64,000 bases of DNA. Origin: Micropterus salmoides (lineage: Eukaryota; Chordata; Actinopteri; Centrarchiformes; Centrarchidae). This document shows, piece by piece, positions 13,942-26,422 of this stretch. Numbering within the stretch: position 1 is the first letter of the stretch; every line of letters begins with the position of its first letter. The position numbers and the translations under genes are program-made. The stretch lies in assembly GCF_014851395.1 (NCBI RefSeq), contig NW_024040152.1:23731144-23795143 (forward strand), read 5' to 3'. The notes under the pieces were generated by a model. That model saw only the letters and a list, made by a program, of their open reading frames with translations. It searched no databases and had not been told where the DNA came from.

Positions 13942-14620
13942 CCTGAAACCCAAGAAGGGAGAGTAAGAGGGAGGGAGGACCCTTACCTTTTTTTTTCTTT
14001 TTTCAATGGCAATCTGGGTACGGGAGATAACGGAGTGAAAAATGTTGGAAGCAATCCACTCTGCCTTGGAGTAAGACCTTTACGATTTCACCACTTCATT
14101 AGGAAGTGGCTAATCTCTCCACTCGAGAGGACTGATAAGGACTCTGCACTAATGCAGGAGGAGTCAAAGTTCAAACAGCCTTCGATGTTTTGATGCTTAA
14201 CTTACTAAAGTTCCTGTATGTTCATTAGACAGCTTTATCAGGAAACTCTTCTCTTACATTCCCCAATACCCATCAAGATTGGAAGAGGTGGCTGTGGTGG
14301 GTGGGGAGGGGACAAGGTGGAGAGTGGTGCAGTGTGCAGCTGTGTGGAGATAACAGATAGCAGGGATAGCGGGCTCTTGTAGAAAGAGGGATGGAGGGAT
14401 GAAGTGAAGAGAGAAAGGGAGGCGACTGGTCAGACCATCTTCTCTTCTCCTCCAGAGCGCTCTCTCTATATCTCGATTAAGTCTTCAGCCCTGACTGGAG
14501 TGTAAGTGTAAAGCCAATAGAGAGTGTGTGTGTGTGGCTGTGTTCTTGTGCATGCAAACTCGGGTTTCTGTGTGTTTTTGTATACTGTCCACATTTGCAT
14601 GCATCTGCACAGTCGTCTGT

Positions 14621-14622
<2 letters not shown>
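13941..14622. other. non-coding interval, nothing recognised
   Basis: Purine-rich and mixed unique DNA. No exon or repeat family was recognised. Confidence 0.5.

Positions 14623-14681
<59 letters not shown>
14623..14681. repeat. TG microsatellite
   Basis: TG tract of about 29 units. It generates spurious Cys-Val and Thr-His repeat ORFs on the two strands. Confidence 0.95.
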
Positions 14682-14683
<2 letters not shown>

Positions 14684-17600
14684 TGAGGCCTTGATGTCCT
14701 TATGCAGTCACATCTCCATCCATGCGACAACAGCCCAGGCCCCTCCACTCATCAATTTTGCATTGCCATTTAAAAAAGCCTATCACAAGTTCCCCATCAG
14801 ATTCACATCGGCCCCTGGTGCACATAAAAAGGCCTATTTATACTGATCCCCTCTCCCTGAAATTGTTTTTCAAAGGGAAGATATTAGTTTGTGCCCTTCT
14901 AGTATCAAAGGCTTGTCAGCACTCCAGAGAGTCAACCACATATATCAAAGTAACACAGGAGCAGTAGGACACATCGAAGAGAGTTTGAGCAACAAAAAAA
15001 AAGATAACACTTTTGCATGAACTACTTTGGGATGTTTGGATGCTCTTATTTTTGTTTACTGAATCTGATTTCTGTCACTTTGTGTCAGGCGATACCCGGG
15101 CTGCCTTTTAATTTGGTCTGACATGTTTCTCATCTTAGACTAACTTTACCGATGTACAAACATGCTGTTCACCCTTCACAGAGGAAGTTGTGAAAAATAT
15201 AGTACAAACTCCAGAGAGTGACTGAATCAAAGGTTACAAAATGTTCATACATAGTGAAGTGGTACGATGCATTTGGATGTGCTTGATAAAGTTTAGTTGT
15301 ACTGGGAGCTACCTCCAGAGCACAGGTGCATTTAGTAAAGTCATCCTTGGGAAATATACTACTATAGTGCAGATTCAGTCCTGGGTAGGGATCACTGGAT
15401 TTGATTTTCAACCTCTCAATGATAATTAAAGGGTCCAAGAAGTGCTAATTCAGAAGAAAGCCCCAACAGTATTTTCCAGCTAATGCCATGGTAGTGTGTG
15501 GGGTGTGTGCGTTGCTGCTGTAGGGCCTTCACAAGTTTGTTGATGACAATAAACACTAAACTTCATATCTTTGGTCTTTGGACAGTTGAAGACGTCAGTA
15601 TTTTCATAATTTTCTCACATTATATAAACTAGTTATAATCCTTAGATATAAGGGATGCAGCTGCCCATACTACTGTCACTGTTAGTGGGGTGGAAACAGG
15701 TATTTCTAGAGTCATAAGATCGGCTTTGTGAGTAAACACAGAGCTCAACCATAAAGCAAAGCTCTCAACTTACAGATCAATCTTCTTTCAACCTTCAAAT
15801 GATCACAAGCTACTATATGGGTAATAGCCAACATAATGGCACAACTCAACAATTCAAAATTAACATCAGTATCTGACCCACTGTTCCCTCACATTCAAAG
15901 GTGGCAGGTGAGATTAAGTCACCTGGTGTTTATGTCCCCTCCCCTATTGTGCCTCCCTTTAAAGGTGTCCCAAAAGAATCGACTCGGAGGCAACCATAGG
16001 GCAGAATCAGGACACACTGCGGAGAATTGCCTAGGAGCTCTTCACAACATCCCCAGAAATACCTAAGGAATTAGGTTGGGAAAATTACATCTAGGCTGCT
16101 CTGGTTACTGTGTTGCAACACTGAAGCCTATCAGGCTAAGCTGCTAAAGATGGATGGGTGGCTGGAAAAACATTAGTCAAATCCTTGTTTGACTAAAAAC
16201 TGTTTGTGTTAAACAAAAGTCAAGAACATAAAAAGTATAAATGTGATGCTTGCATTTTAATTGCTTTCAAATAAATCAATTACAGTAAAATGTCACTTTT
16301 TGGTACAATAGACTTTAATTACTGGGTCATGGCACACTGCCTCAAATCAGGCTGGCACAACACAACATTTTGGTGCACCAAGTCAGTTTGTTAACTACTC
16401 AGGCATTATATAAACAAGGTTTAGTGCCACAGTACGTGCATGTTAGCATTAATATTAGCAGGCTGGCTAGATTAGCTTTTATATACTTTAGTAATCTAGA
16501 TCTCAGTCAGAATGCTTTTTAGTTTATTTTATTCCGGATTTTGTTAAAATAACTAAACTGAAAAGCAGTGTGCAAAATGACATCACAGAATCTGATGGTA
16601 CGTCAAGCTCAACAGTACATCAAAATGGCATTGCCACTTTGAAGAATTAATATTTTATTTATTTTGAAATATCACTGTATATGTAATAGCATCTACATAT
16701 TCACATATTTACCTGCTTGAGTTTATCAAAACATCGAAAGACAATTCAACAAGCCAGTTCTAACATTTGACAGGCTACCACTTGTATTTCTGTGCAAGTT
16801 CCACTGAAGTACAGATGTTGGTTTTGTTGGACTTTATTACTTCAGACATCCACACCATACATTGGATAGCAAAGTTAAGAAGTGAATATGTCTAAGATGT
16901 TTTATTCTGACATTTCTCTCTACCTACACAGACTTTACCTCAGTTTATCTGTGAGCAGATAACAAATGAGGGTGCCAACTGGGCCACAAAATGGCGCAGA
17001 GATAATCTACTATCAGTGAGCCTCACTGATCCCAGGGGAAAAAAATAGGGCTTAGAGGGCGAAGTGTCAACACCTTAGATATCTGTACATACTTAGCCCT
17101 GGAATCAAAGCTAAGGTGGCAGGGCCTGCTCAATGCTTAGCATCATATCTCCACAACAGTGACATTTATGTGCTACAAACCAAAGTGTCTTTTGACTTTC
17201 AACCCTGAGAAGCCAGTGAGTACCATCTATACAACCGAGGTGTTTTGTTTTCCACAAAATGTCATCACTGTGTTGCTTTTTAAAAATTGACAATCAAATG
17301 TTTTCGCCAGACCAACTGGGCTTTTGTCCTGATGTTCTTTCCTTTCTCTGTGACTTTGTTATTCTGGTTTGCTTTTGTTATGACCAAAATCTAGTGACAC
17401 AAAAAAACGAGATGTTTCATCCTTACAGTGAGTTTGAAAGAAACACAAATACTTTGCATAATTAGTTTCTAATTATGCATAGTTTGCTTATTGAAGTGCC
17501 TCACATGGGAAGAGATCAGGAAAAAACCTTGAACTTTATATCCACTTACAGAATAAAGGGAACATTTAACAAAGACAGAAAGGATAGTGCACTGGGAGAG

Positions 17601-18313
17601 ATCCAATCTAAACATGCTTCTCCCATAATCCTTCTCTTTAAAAGACTGTACCCGGGCCCATTTTCTACAAATAACTTTCTTTATATTTTGCAAACCATTT
17701 TCCAAACGGTAATTTTGTGTTTTACTCTATGGAAGTTCAAAGAAAAGGTTTACATAAAATTCTGTATCATCTTAAATGGGCATATATGCAATTTATTTAT
17801 ACATATATAAATAGATGTAAACAGTAAAATGCAATGTGTGCTACTTTATGTATGCAGGTACATGGTTGGGGTTAGTATGTGTTAGCATTAAATCATGCAT
17901 TATTTATTATTTTTTAAAGGTGAACTGTAACAGACTGTACTAGATATGTGTCAGTCGCCACTCCCATATGATTAAAAAGAAGGTTTTGAACATACACCTT
18001 TAAAATACATTTGAAACCTGTCAGCCTTATATTATTAGGTCACTGGCCTCTACACAGAGAATTATGTATAAAAAAGCAATATAGTATGTGGTTTCTCAGC
18101 TGTCAGTATCGGTATCAGATCACCGGCTATATCACATACTCTTCAGGTTATGTGAAATGTTTTATGCTTAGTGAAGCTCCGTGACGATAGCTTCTTTGTT
18201 ACTTGTTGCGATGCATTGTAGGAATTTTTTTGTTTGCTGTGTGAGGTGTAATAACTCACAAAAGAATTAATACAAAAGTGCAAATACACACTGAATAGTG
18301 GACTATAAGTAAA
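14682..18313. other. non-coding interval, nothing recognised
   Basis: AT-rich unique DNA. The part at 14700-14960 is complex and repeat-free. A small hairpin (CAGGTGA/TCACCTG, 7-bp arms) lies near 15906. No exon, RNA gene or transposon was identified. Confidence 0.5.
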
Positions 18314-18321
18314 CTGTGCAT

Positions 18322-18892
18322 TAGCGTTGTAGTCAAGACCGCCCAAACCGAGACCAAGTCAAGACCAAGACCAGAGTTTATCGAGACCGACACATGACCA
18401 AGACATTTAGGGGCTGAGAAGTCGAGTCGAGTCGAGACCAAGACCGAGGAAGGGTGAGACCGAATCAAGACCAACACCAGTTCCCCACATTACATGACAC
18501 ACAACAAAATGTGGAACGAGATCATAGGTACTTCTCGAATTGATCTGAAAGATCCACATTCCCATTAAAACACCCACATACAAACACTAAGAGCAGAAAT
18601 CAACGTAAGCATCTTTATTCAACACTCCTTTTCCATGCTTGGCATCGCGGGGAGGGGGGACAGTTGTTCACATGAACAACACATTTTTAATTAGGGTATT
18701 GGTTGCATTTGAAGCAATACGTTTTACATCCAAACAAAGTTAGGATGTTAACAAATAAATCAGACAATGCAAAAGCAATTTATTGATATTCCAAAGTTAT
18801 GGTCTTGACTGGTCTTGAAATAAAATCCCGAGTCCTCAATGTCCGAGACCAAGACGATAAAAAAGTGGTCTTAAGACCAGTCTACAACACTA
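18322..18892. mobile_element. hAT-type non-autonomous element, 571 bp
   Basis: The termini are short inverted repeats: TAGCGTTGTAG at the left and the complement of TAGTGTTGTAG at the right. The flanks carry an 8-bp duplication with one mismatch, CTGTGCAT (18314-18321) and CTGTGAAT (18893-18900). An 8-bp target duplication is typical of the hAT superfamily. The ends are rich in GTCTTGACC/GAGACCAAGAC motifs, which I recognise from an abundant fish repeat. There is no transposase ORF inside, so it is non-autonomous. Confidence 0.85.
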
Positions 18893-18900
18893 CTGTGAAT

Positions 18901-19779
18901 TATTTCAGATGCTTCAGCAGCATCCTTTTATATAATCTTATATTAAGAATTGATATTCTATTACTCTTGCCTTCTTTCTCACAAGCAACCTTTATCTGTA
19001 TATCTGCACCATTAAGTTACACAGCTTTGTATCAATTTGTATCAATATCCAAAGCATCTGTAAATTCAGTCTGCCCAAATGTTGAATTTCCTTGTGCTAT
19101 GTTCTTTTAGGAAGGCAAAAAAACTCTGTTGGTATAAAAACAGACTGCATATTAAGACTATGCCTCTTCTCACATGAGCTTTGACGGTATTTAACTCCAA
19201 AGAATTTTCCCAAAGCCCACTAGAGCCTTCATTATGAGTCATTAAACTTAATAAGGTTTTCATGAGATTTTCTGTCTCCCTTGTACAGAGATCCATGCAA
19301 ATTTTCCAGGCAGCTTAATTCCGCTTGCTACAGTAAACCAGAACAGACATTTCATGTGGTCCCAGTGGTCTTTCTTTCCCTATGACTGGGTCTCCTATTA
19401 CCCCTCAACACCAAGGGTGCAAATCTCATTGCAACTTAGGAGGGGGACCACAAACATGGAATTTTCTCAAGAGGTTTAACAGGAATATGAATGATGTTAG
19501 CTAGCAGGCTAGCTAAACTAGCTAGCTGTAGCTACCTCTAAATATGGATGAATCAATAAAGTTTTTGGTCACATGTAGCTATGATTGACTATAATCTTAG
19601 GCAGTGTCCTCATTAAGGATCCTAGTGGCTTTAGGGTAGAGGTTAAAAAAAAATAAAAGAAATGCAATGAGTGCAGGAGGCAGACAGAATGGCAGTGGCT
19701 CGAAGGTTGGGGCTGGAGGGGGTTCAAGTAGTTGGTGGCCCCGTGGCACATACATACAAGCTTTGCAGGTTATGTATTC
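18901..19779. other. non-coding interval, nothing recognised
   Basis: Mostly unique. A TAGCTAGC-rich patch at 19500-19535 resembles repeat debris, but no boundaries are visible. Confidence 0.45.
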
Positions 19780-19931
19780 TGCATCACACAGATTTCGACA
19801 AATGGTGACGTGAAAGAAGGTGGGACCTAAAGAAAAAGATCAAGGCAATGCAATAACTTACGCAATGAATGCTGACTGTAAAAAGCAAAAGCCGAATCCT
19901 GGGTATTTTGGGCGATATAGAAATCCTAGCA
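19780..19931. repeat. left part of an older repeat split by a hAT insertion
   Basis: Reading across the hAT element, 19780-19931 continues at 21864-21905, whose GGACATGTCCGGG and GAGAACGTATGGTCATCCTAG text I recognise from dispersed fish repeats. The break coincides with the 8-bp target duplication. The outer limits of the older repeat are not visible. Confidence 0.4.
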
Positions 19932-21855
19932 TAATGTTTCTCAACGGGGGCGGTACCGCCGCCCAGGGGGCATTCCGAGGACGATGGGGGGCGCTGAGTT
20001 GTTTTTGGGGGGCGTTTGTTAGTTGGAAATTCTAAGGTGAGTTTCACCAAAGATTCACAACAATACGAGTTTAAACTTTAAACTACTTGCAAAAAAACTG
20101 TGGTCTGCAACATTAAAACCTGACAGTTTTGTCCACTGCACCTGGATGACAAGGTGTATTTTTTCTTGTGGTGCAGCTTCGTGCTGCCTTCATGGGAACG
20201 GGAGTATCATCTGTAAAATTTTACCCACATGGCGTTTACTGTGTAAACTCTGGAAAATTGAAAGTTTGTGCCAAGTTTGTGCGGACATATACTGTAGTTT
20301 CAGTAGGCTATAAAAAAGTAAAGTTAAAAACTGAAGCCCTGACTTGCTCTGTTGGGGATTGTAAGCGGCACTCGATCAGAAGTGCTGAAGTTAACGTGTG
20401 TTTTTGTTCGTGAGATTCCTTTTCCTTAATTTCGTTTTCCCCTGGCATGAGCACCTTCTGGTCTCATTCAGTTCTGTGTCTGTCAGACGGTGATATTTCC
20501 AGTGAATCAGCAACATAATGCAGTATAGGGCTTGTAGTAAAATATTATGAACTCTCTTTAAATAGGCTAATGACGTTAGTCTCGTAATATTACTACTTTT
20601 TTTCTTTACATGTCAGAGAACACCGATACGTGGGAGAGATTCTGAATGTGCAGAAAGTTTTGAACATGAGCAGATAAGTATTTCCCATACACTCATTTAT
20701 TTGTGCTGGCCCGCCACAATATCAACGCTAACCGCCACATATTGATTTTCGATTTTTTTTACTAGGCCTACTTAAAATCGTATTTGATTGCAGAGCTGCA
20801 GGCATGTGCATATTCGCACAGCACATCCTCTTGCTTGTCCCTCTCTCTCTCTCGCTCACCCGTCCCTCTCGCTCGTCACCCTCTCTCCCTCTCCCTCATG
20901 AACACAGCTGTACAAATCAGTCCAATACAATGCACTGTCAATGTCAGAGACCCATCTTAAAAAAGTTATTAGCAAACATGTAAGGAGCCTAGCTAATCAG
21001 GAGAGCTAAGTTAATGTTAGAATACAGCTGGGTTTTCGAAGCTAACAGGCTGGTAGTCAATATCGACTGCATGCCCCCCCTCCATTCTGTTGGAAACACT
21101 GAGTTATGATATGATAAGTTATTAACAGATGAGCTAATAAAGTCCAGTCAATAACTTTATTAAAACAGATTAATTTATCACTGAGATGAAAAGGGGCCAC
21201 ACACACATTTAAATAGGTTACTTCCCCACAAAAGAGCCAAAAGAGGAGGTAAGAATAAATCATGTGTGTTGACTCAGAAGGGATGATATTAAATAAGTTG
21301 ATCTACAGGAGAAAAATATTTAAAAGCAATAAAGTATGTCTGAGAGCCTCACTACATTATATTTTATTATATTATATATTTTGAATCACCTGCCACCTGA
21401 ATTTTGTGTCCCTTTATATAATAAGATATTTCCAACCTTAAATTGATGCAGAAATTAGAGCAAGCATTTTTCACCAGAATTCAAGGGAATTTCACCAGAA
21501 GTGTTTAATGCTCAAAATCTATTGGGGGAGGACCCCCATACCCCTACATATAAGTGCCCCATGAAAGAAAAAAGTCTCTGGCTTCACACACAGTTTCCTG
21601 GAGGAACAGTCACTTATTAGTTAAATATAATTTCTTTTCACATGTTTTTTTTGTTACCTGGGAAAGTAATTAATATGTTGTTTGTGAGTCAATTATGTGC
21701 TTTTATGTTTTTAATAACGAAAATAACAACAACAATAAAATTTAAAAAATTAACAATATTCAGAGCAAATAGCCAACATCTTTTTTCATGGGGACGGTAA
21801 GGGACCTGGATAATGGATAGGGGGGCGCTGGCCCAAAAAAGATTGAGAACCACTG
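19932..21855. mobile_element. hAT-type element, about 1.9 kb, no transposase
   Basis: The left end TAATGTTTCTCAACG and the right end TTGAGAACCACTG form an imperfect terminal inverted repeat of the CAGTGGTTCTCAA class. They are flanked by TCCTAGCA (19924-19931) and TCCTAGCG (21856-21863), an 8-bp duplication with one mismatch. The subterminal ends are G-rich (GGGGGGCGC at both). The longest internal ORF, 20168-20413, is not recognisable as a transposase. Part of the interior (about 21395-21560) matches, in inverse orientation, the dispersed repeats at 47.4 and 54.0 kb. Confidence 0.85.
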
Positions 21856-21863
21856 TCCTAGCG

Positions 21864-22399
21864 GGACATGTCCGGGAAAAAGAGAACGTATGGTCATCCT
21901 AGTAGAGGCTCTTCCTGAGACTCTCAGTGCTGACCTGGTGTATCCGGTACTTTCTCACTAACAGCAGCAGGGAGAAAAAGCTGTGACCTGGGTGGTAGAA
22001 CTGGAATGTGGGACACGTAGTCCAACAGGAAGCAAAGGTATCAGGATGAAGTAAACCTTTCCCAAATCCCCACTTAGTTTATTATATCCAAGGGTTCCAC
22101 TGAGCAGGATACATAGGGGGACATAAACAACACCTTCAAAAAGTTGTGTGTTTATGTGAATTATTGGAGTTGGCTTCTATTAAATAATAATCTCCACATT
22201 TTAAGAAACAGAAATATAAATACCAATGGAATATGTTGTGGTTGTAGCCTTGCTGACGGTGAGTGTCCTGTTTATTTTCTCCTTTTTTCCAACCATTCTG
22301 TTCTCCTCTGTGTGTTGCCTGCCTCTCTGTGTCTCCTCAGCTCCCCCCGCCCCCCCTCTCTCTCCGCTCCTGAGCCCAGCTGACAGTCCACACCTGCAC
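21864..22399. other. non-coding; end of old repeat, then C/T-rich DNA
   Basis: 21864-21905 appears to be the right half of the old repeat interrupted by the hAT element. The rest is unique, becoming C- and CT-rich from 22260 towards the gypsy fragment. Confidence 0.4.
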
Positions 22400-23335
22400 C
22401 TAAACAGGTCCTGATCCCCTCCTCCCCCCAGAACCGCCTCTACGTCCTGTGTCCACTGTGTCAAGTGTCCACTCCTGGGTCCTCCAGCGGGTGCAAGCCT
22501 CCAGGTTCAGCTCCCACCCCGGGATGGCGCACACCCTCTGCGCCAAAGGTTCTGGTGGCCCTCTATAGACAAGGACTGTTGGGCCTTCATGGCAGTCTGC
22601 GAGGTGTGCGTCTGCGCCAAACCCTCCCATCAACCGCCCACCAGTCTGCTCCACCCCTTCCGGTCCCCTGTTATCCCTGGTCTGCCGACTTCATCCTCTT
22701 GCCCAAATTTCTCACTTCTCTGGAAACTGCCTGTCTGCTCACCAACCATGTCTTCCACCTCCATGGAATCCTTCTTGACATCGTCTCTGACCGGGGACCC
22801 CAATTCACTTCTCAGGTCTCGAGAGCTTTCTGCCGCACCTTCAGTGCCACTGCCAGTCTCTCCTCCAGCTTTCACCCCCAGACCAACAGGTAGACAGAGT
22901 GGGCCAACAAGGACCTGGGGGCGGCACTCAGGTGAGTGGCATACCGTAGTCCCACCTCCTGGAGCTCCTACATCTCCTGGATTGAGTACACACACAACTC
23001 CCAGGTCAGGGCTGCCACTGGTATGTCCCCGTTCATGTGTGCTATGGGTTTCCAGCCCCCCTTATTCCCGGCCACTCTTCAACGCACCACAGCCCACAAC
23101 AGTCAGCTGGCGGACCGCCACCGAACCCCGCTCCCACGTACTGGCCTGGACAGCAGGTATGGCTCTCCTCCAGGGACCTCCCTCTGCAGACCTTCTCCAA
23201 GAAACTTGCCCCTCGGTTCATAGGCCCTTACCCCATCGAGGCCGTCATCAACCCCTCCGCTGTTCGCCTGACTCTCCCGCCTCACCTGCATCACCACTCC
23301 CTCAGCCCCCTTTTCCCTAATAAAACCTGTTTCAA
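22400..23335 (+). pseudogene. decayed Ty3/gypsy pol fragment (integrase region)
   Basis: This is the remnant of the integrase part of a Ty3/gypsy (chromovirus-like) polyprotein, which normally joins retrotransposon cDNA to host DNA. In order it shows: the linker and HPG of the zinc-binding domain; FWWP at 22550-22561 and CEVCVCAK, the end of the zinc-binding HHCC region; the WSADF block with the first catalytic Asp; DRGPQF at 22789-22800 with the second Asp; FHPQTNR; WIEYTHNS and GMSPF; then GPYPIEAV of the C-terminal domain. These fall in different frames, so there are several frameshifts, and a TAG at 22891-22893 follows FHPQTNR. A short stretch between WSADF and LLPKF is missing. Gag, protease and reverse transcriptase are absent. 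It ends in CCCTAATAAAACC, like an LTR end, implying a deletion from pol into the LTR. It cannot be active. Confidence 0.85.
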
Positions 23336-23336
23336 T

Positions 23337-23496
23337 CTTATAGGGATTACAGAAGGGTTTGCTGTGACTGTAAACACACAGGCATTTTGTTATAATATCA
23401 GGCTTGATGACAGTGGAAGTATGTTTGTCTTTACTTAACTGCTATCTCTACATAGTAACTGTTTGCCCTGCATCTGATAAGTGGAATATGGCTCTG
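23337..23496 (+). repeat. 160-bp direct repeat, copy 1
   Basis: This copy is nearly identical to 24838-25000, starting TCTTATAGGGATTACAGAA and ending around GATAAGTGGA. It begins directly after the AATAAA-containing end of the gypsy remnant. It has no coding signal. Confidence 0.85.
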
Positions 23497-24837
23497 GACA
23501 TTGGATAGTTTCAATCACATGCTATTATTATTTATTTTTAACGACATTTGTCTGACTGTTTCAATGTGAGCATTGCGTTTGGGCCCGTTCTGTCCCGCTC
23601 ATAACCATAATAGTATACCCATAGATAAAGCTTCAGACAAAAGATGTGTCACTATATCAAACATTCGTTTTCCTTTGTCCAGCTTTCTATTTTTCCATTG
23701 ATCTTAGTACAGTCACTTTAAAAGGCCCAGAGAACCATAAAGGTACAAAGCAGGGCTCAATCCCTTCTTTACATCTGAAGGACAGCCATGGCCCTGGATG
23801 GTACCACTCTCAACCCAACACTGACAGGCCAGTCTGCCTTTATTACCTGGTGGTTTGAACCTGAGCAGAACAGAAAGAAACAAAATATCAAACTGCTGTG
23901 GGCATTAAACCTTTTGGCCTTGTCCATACCTCACATCTGTCTCATCCTCTGTCTCTTTCTCTTTGTCAATCTTTCTTTTTATTACTGGCAATGTCTGTCA
24001 TGGCTTTCATCTTCAAAAATGTCATTGGAGAAGCAATAAAGTGGACAGTTTCTCTTTCATTTGCAAACGTATTTCCCACATTCCCACTTTGACTTTGACT
24101 ATAGTGTAGTCACATCTATAGTATAGTGTGTACACATCTACTGAATACAGATAGACATTACACAAGTATTTACAAATACTGTCAGACAAATGTTCATCCA
24201 CACATTCACACACAAACTATACATACACTCATAATACTGTATGAACCTTTACAAAAATGTGTATACTCAGCCATTTCCACACACAACATAAATATACACA
24301 ATGCCACCTCCACAAGTCCTCCACCTTCTCAAATTGCAGCCCAGTAGCTTGATCTTTAGAAGTTCTCTTAATCAAAGTGCAGCTACGAGGCTAATCAAAG
24401 GGCCCTAAATAACTCCATCTCCCAACACAGGCCATAGGAGGATTAAAAATCCACTAGCCAGAACTGGGTTTCTTCGATCTGGGGGCCGCTAACTCCTAAT
24501 GAGAACTCCCCAAAGCCCCAGATCACAGCTGAGCTGCTGGGCGCAGCATGCTGAGGCCCTCCTTTAAATCCTAAAGAGATCCTATCAGGACCAGATGAAA
24601 ATAGATATTGCCCTCTCTGGGTGTCAGATGATTAAAAGAATGGCAGAGGATTATGGAGTCCAATTTGGACGTTAGTTCTAGGAGGGGGAAAAAGGAACTC
24701 AAAGTGCTCCTGTACTTGTGTGTGTCTTTTACATGGCATTATGGCCCTAACAGATAAGAGTAGTCTAAGACCAAGGGTGAATGTAAAGGCAATGCTCCAT
24801 TATGCAGACTTGGAAGACCTACATTTGTTTACTTAGA
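23497..24837. other. non-coding between direct repeats
   Basis: Unique DNA between the two 160-bp repeat copies. The segment 24400-24700 is complex and repeat-free, with an OTX/bicoid-type GGATTA at 24440-24445 inside the near-palindrome GGATTAAAAATCC. No exon was recognised. Confidence 0.4.
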
Positions 24838-25000
24838 TCTTATAGGGATTACAGAACGGTTTGCTGTGACTCCATTAAACACATAGGCCTTTTGTTCTAG
24901 TATCAGGCTTGATGACAGTGGAAGGATCTTTGTCTTTACTTAACTGCTATCTCTACATAGTAACTGTTTGCCCTGCATCTGATAAGTGGATTATGGCTCT
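24838..25000 (+). repeat. 160-bp direct repeat, copy 2
   Basis: Second copy of 23337-23496 in the same orientation, 1.5 kb away, with a few substitutions and a small insertion. The flanks of the two copies differ. Confidence 0.85.
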
Positions 25001-25837
25001 GTCTGACATATTTACCAATAAAGAGAATTGCTTCTAGATACTTATTTAGATTCTTATAAATCCAAACTTCCCCAAAAGGACAACAACATTTAATCGAGAC
25101 AAGCTCTTTCAGCCACGGTTTGGTTCATACCCCCTTTTTTTTTGCTGACTTGAATCTGCCCAGGGGATGAGATAATATTATTAGGGTTATTATCCATTTT
25201 GTGCTTATTAAAATAGCCTATGTTGCAGATCATGACTGGATCAAACTAATCACATGACACACACACACTGTGGAGACAATAACATTATATGGTGTATTAT
25301 TTATAAGCCTACAGCTTTTCCTACCTTTAACAGTATTTCCCAAATATAGACTTTAGGCCTGCAGGCCGCCCAGATATATATTATATGCGTGAATACATAT
25401 ATATTATATATATATTATTATATATTAATAGGTAACTGTTAACGTTTACAATTGTCTGCGGTTTAAGCCTCGGTTGCAGAACCTTTACAGCCCTATTTAA
25501 TGGTCTTAAGTGTTACAATTTTTGGCACTTGAACAGAACATTTTCAAAACTGTGCTGCCAAAAAGCAAGGCAAAACAGGGTTTTTATTTAAAAAGTCATA
25601 ATAAGAAAGTAAAGAATTCACATTAGCACTCATGTTTTGTTATAAACATATTTGATGAGCTAACTGAAGACTGTCCTGCCCCAAAACACGGTCGTATAGG
25701 TCGTCTGTGCAAACACCTTATTATGAACTATATTTACGTCTATTGCTAGGCGGCGACCGCTAATAATTATGAGAGGAGCAAAAGAGGCATTCAGGTAAGG
25801 TAGTATCATGGATGTATAATGACCTTTTTAGCTGTAT
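25001..25837. other. non-coding interval, nothing recognised
   Basis: AT-rich DNA with a TATATTA-rich patch at 25375-25430. No gene or defined repeat end. Confidence 0.5.
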
Positions 25838-26193
25838 GCACTAGGGCTGACCCCAAATAGTCGAAGATTTGATACTTCGATTGGCAGAGCCTGATTCGAC
25901 TGTCAGTTTTAATCAAAGTTTTGCAGCAAAACAAGGTGCTGTCTGATTTTATATAGAACTACCAGTTCTCTCCCAATAAGTTAATATACAGCCTATTACA
26001 ATATACATTTCAACATTTAATGCTGTAAATAAACATGTAAAAAGAATTATACTTTCAATAAATGTTTTAAAAGTGCGTGAATACATCCAAAATTGTAATC
26101 CTAACCCTGGGTCATCAGTGCGCATGTGTAGGCGTAGCGTGTATGTGTGAAGTGGCAGAAGAGGAGCACTTGCTGAAGAGATGGAGCCCTAGC

Positions 26194-26385
26194 TTCACCG
26201 GTGTTGTGCTGAGTTGTCCGCACCTCCCGGGACTTTTGGAATATTTATCGCTGATTAACAACACAAAGAATATTATATCGTTTTTAAATAGTAGGCTACT
26301 TGAAATAGACCCGCGAGGAACCGCGACGTGCATGCTGTTTTCGGCAGCACGGCATGCACGCAAAACTCTGCACAACACCGGTGAA
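26194..26385. repeat. spaced inverted repeat, 16-bp perfect arms
   Basis: The left arm TTCACCGGTGTTGTGC (26194-26209) is exactly the reverse complement of 26370-26385. Pairing extends a few bases inward with a mismatch (TGAGTT against AGAGTT). The spacer is about 160 bp. The sequence is CpG-rich relative to its surroundings. Confidence 0.85.
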
Positions 26386-26390
26386 TGGCA

Positions 26391-26391
26391 G

Positions 26392-26419
<28 letters not shown>
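26391..26419. repeat. GA microsatellite
   Basis: Pure GA tract, about 14 units. Confidence 0.95.

Positions 26420-26422
<3 letters not shown>

Noticed and set aside
14485..14846. Long Cys-Val and Thr-His repeat ORFs on both strands
   Set aside because: They are translations of a TG/CA microsatellite with no coding signal outside it.
20168..20413. A transposase for the hAT element at 19932-21855
   Set aside because: The 81-codon ORF has no hAT dimerisation or catalytic motif and no continuation.
22589..23320. A 243-codon plus-strand ORF rich in Pro and Ser
   Set aside because: Only its first part is the true gypsy frame (FMAVCEVCVCAKPSHQPP); the rest is a shifted frame of the decayed integrase.
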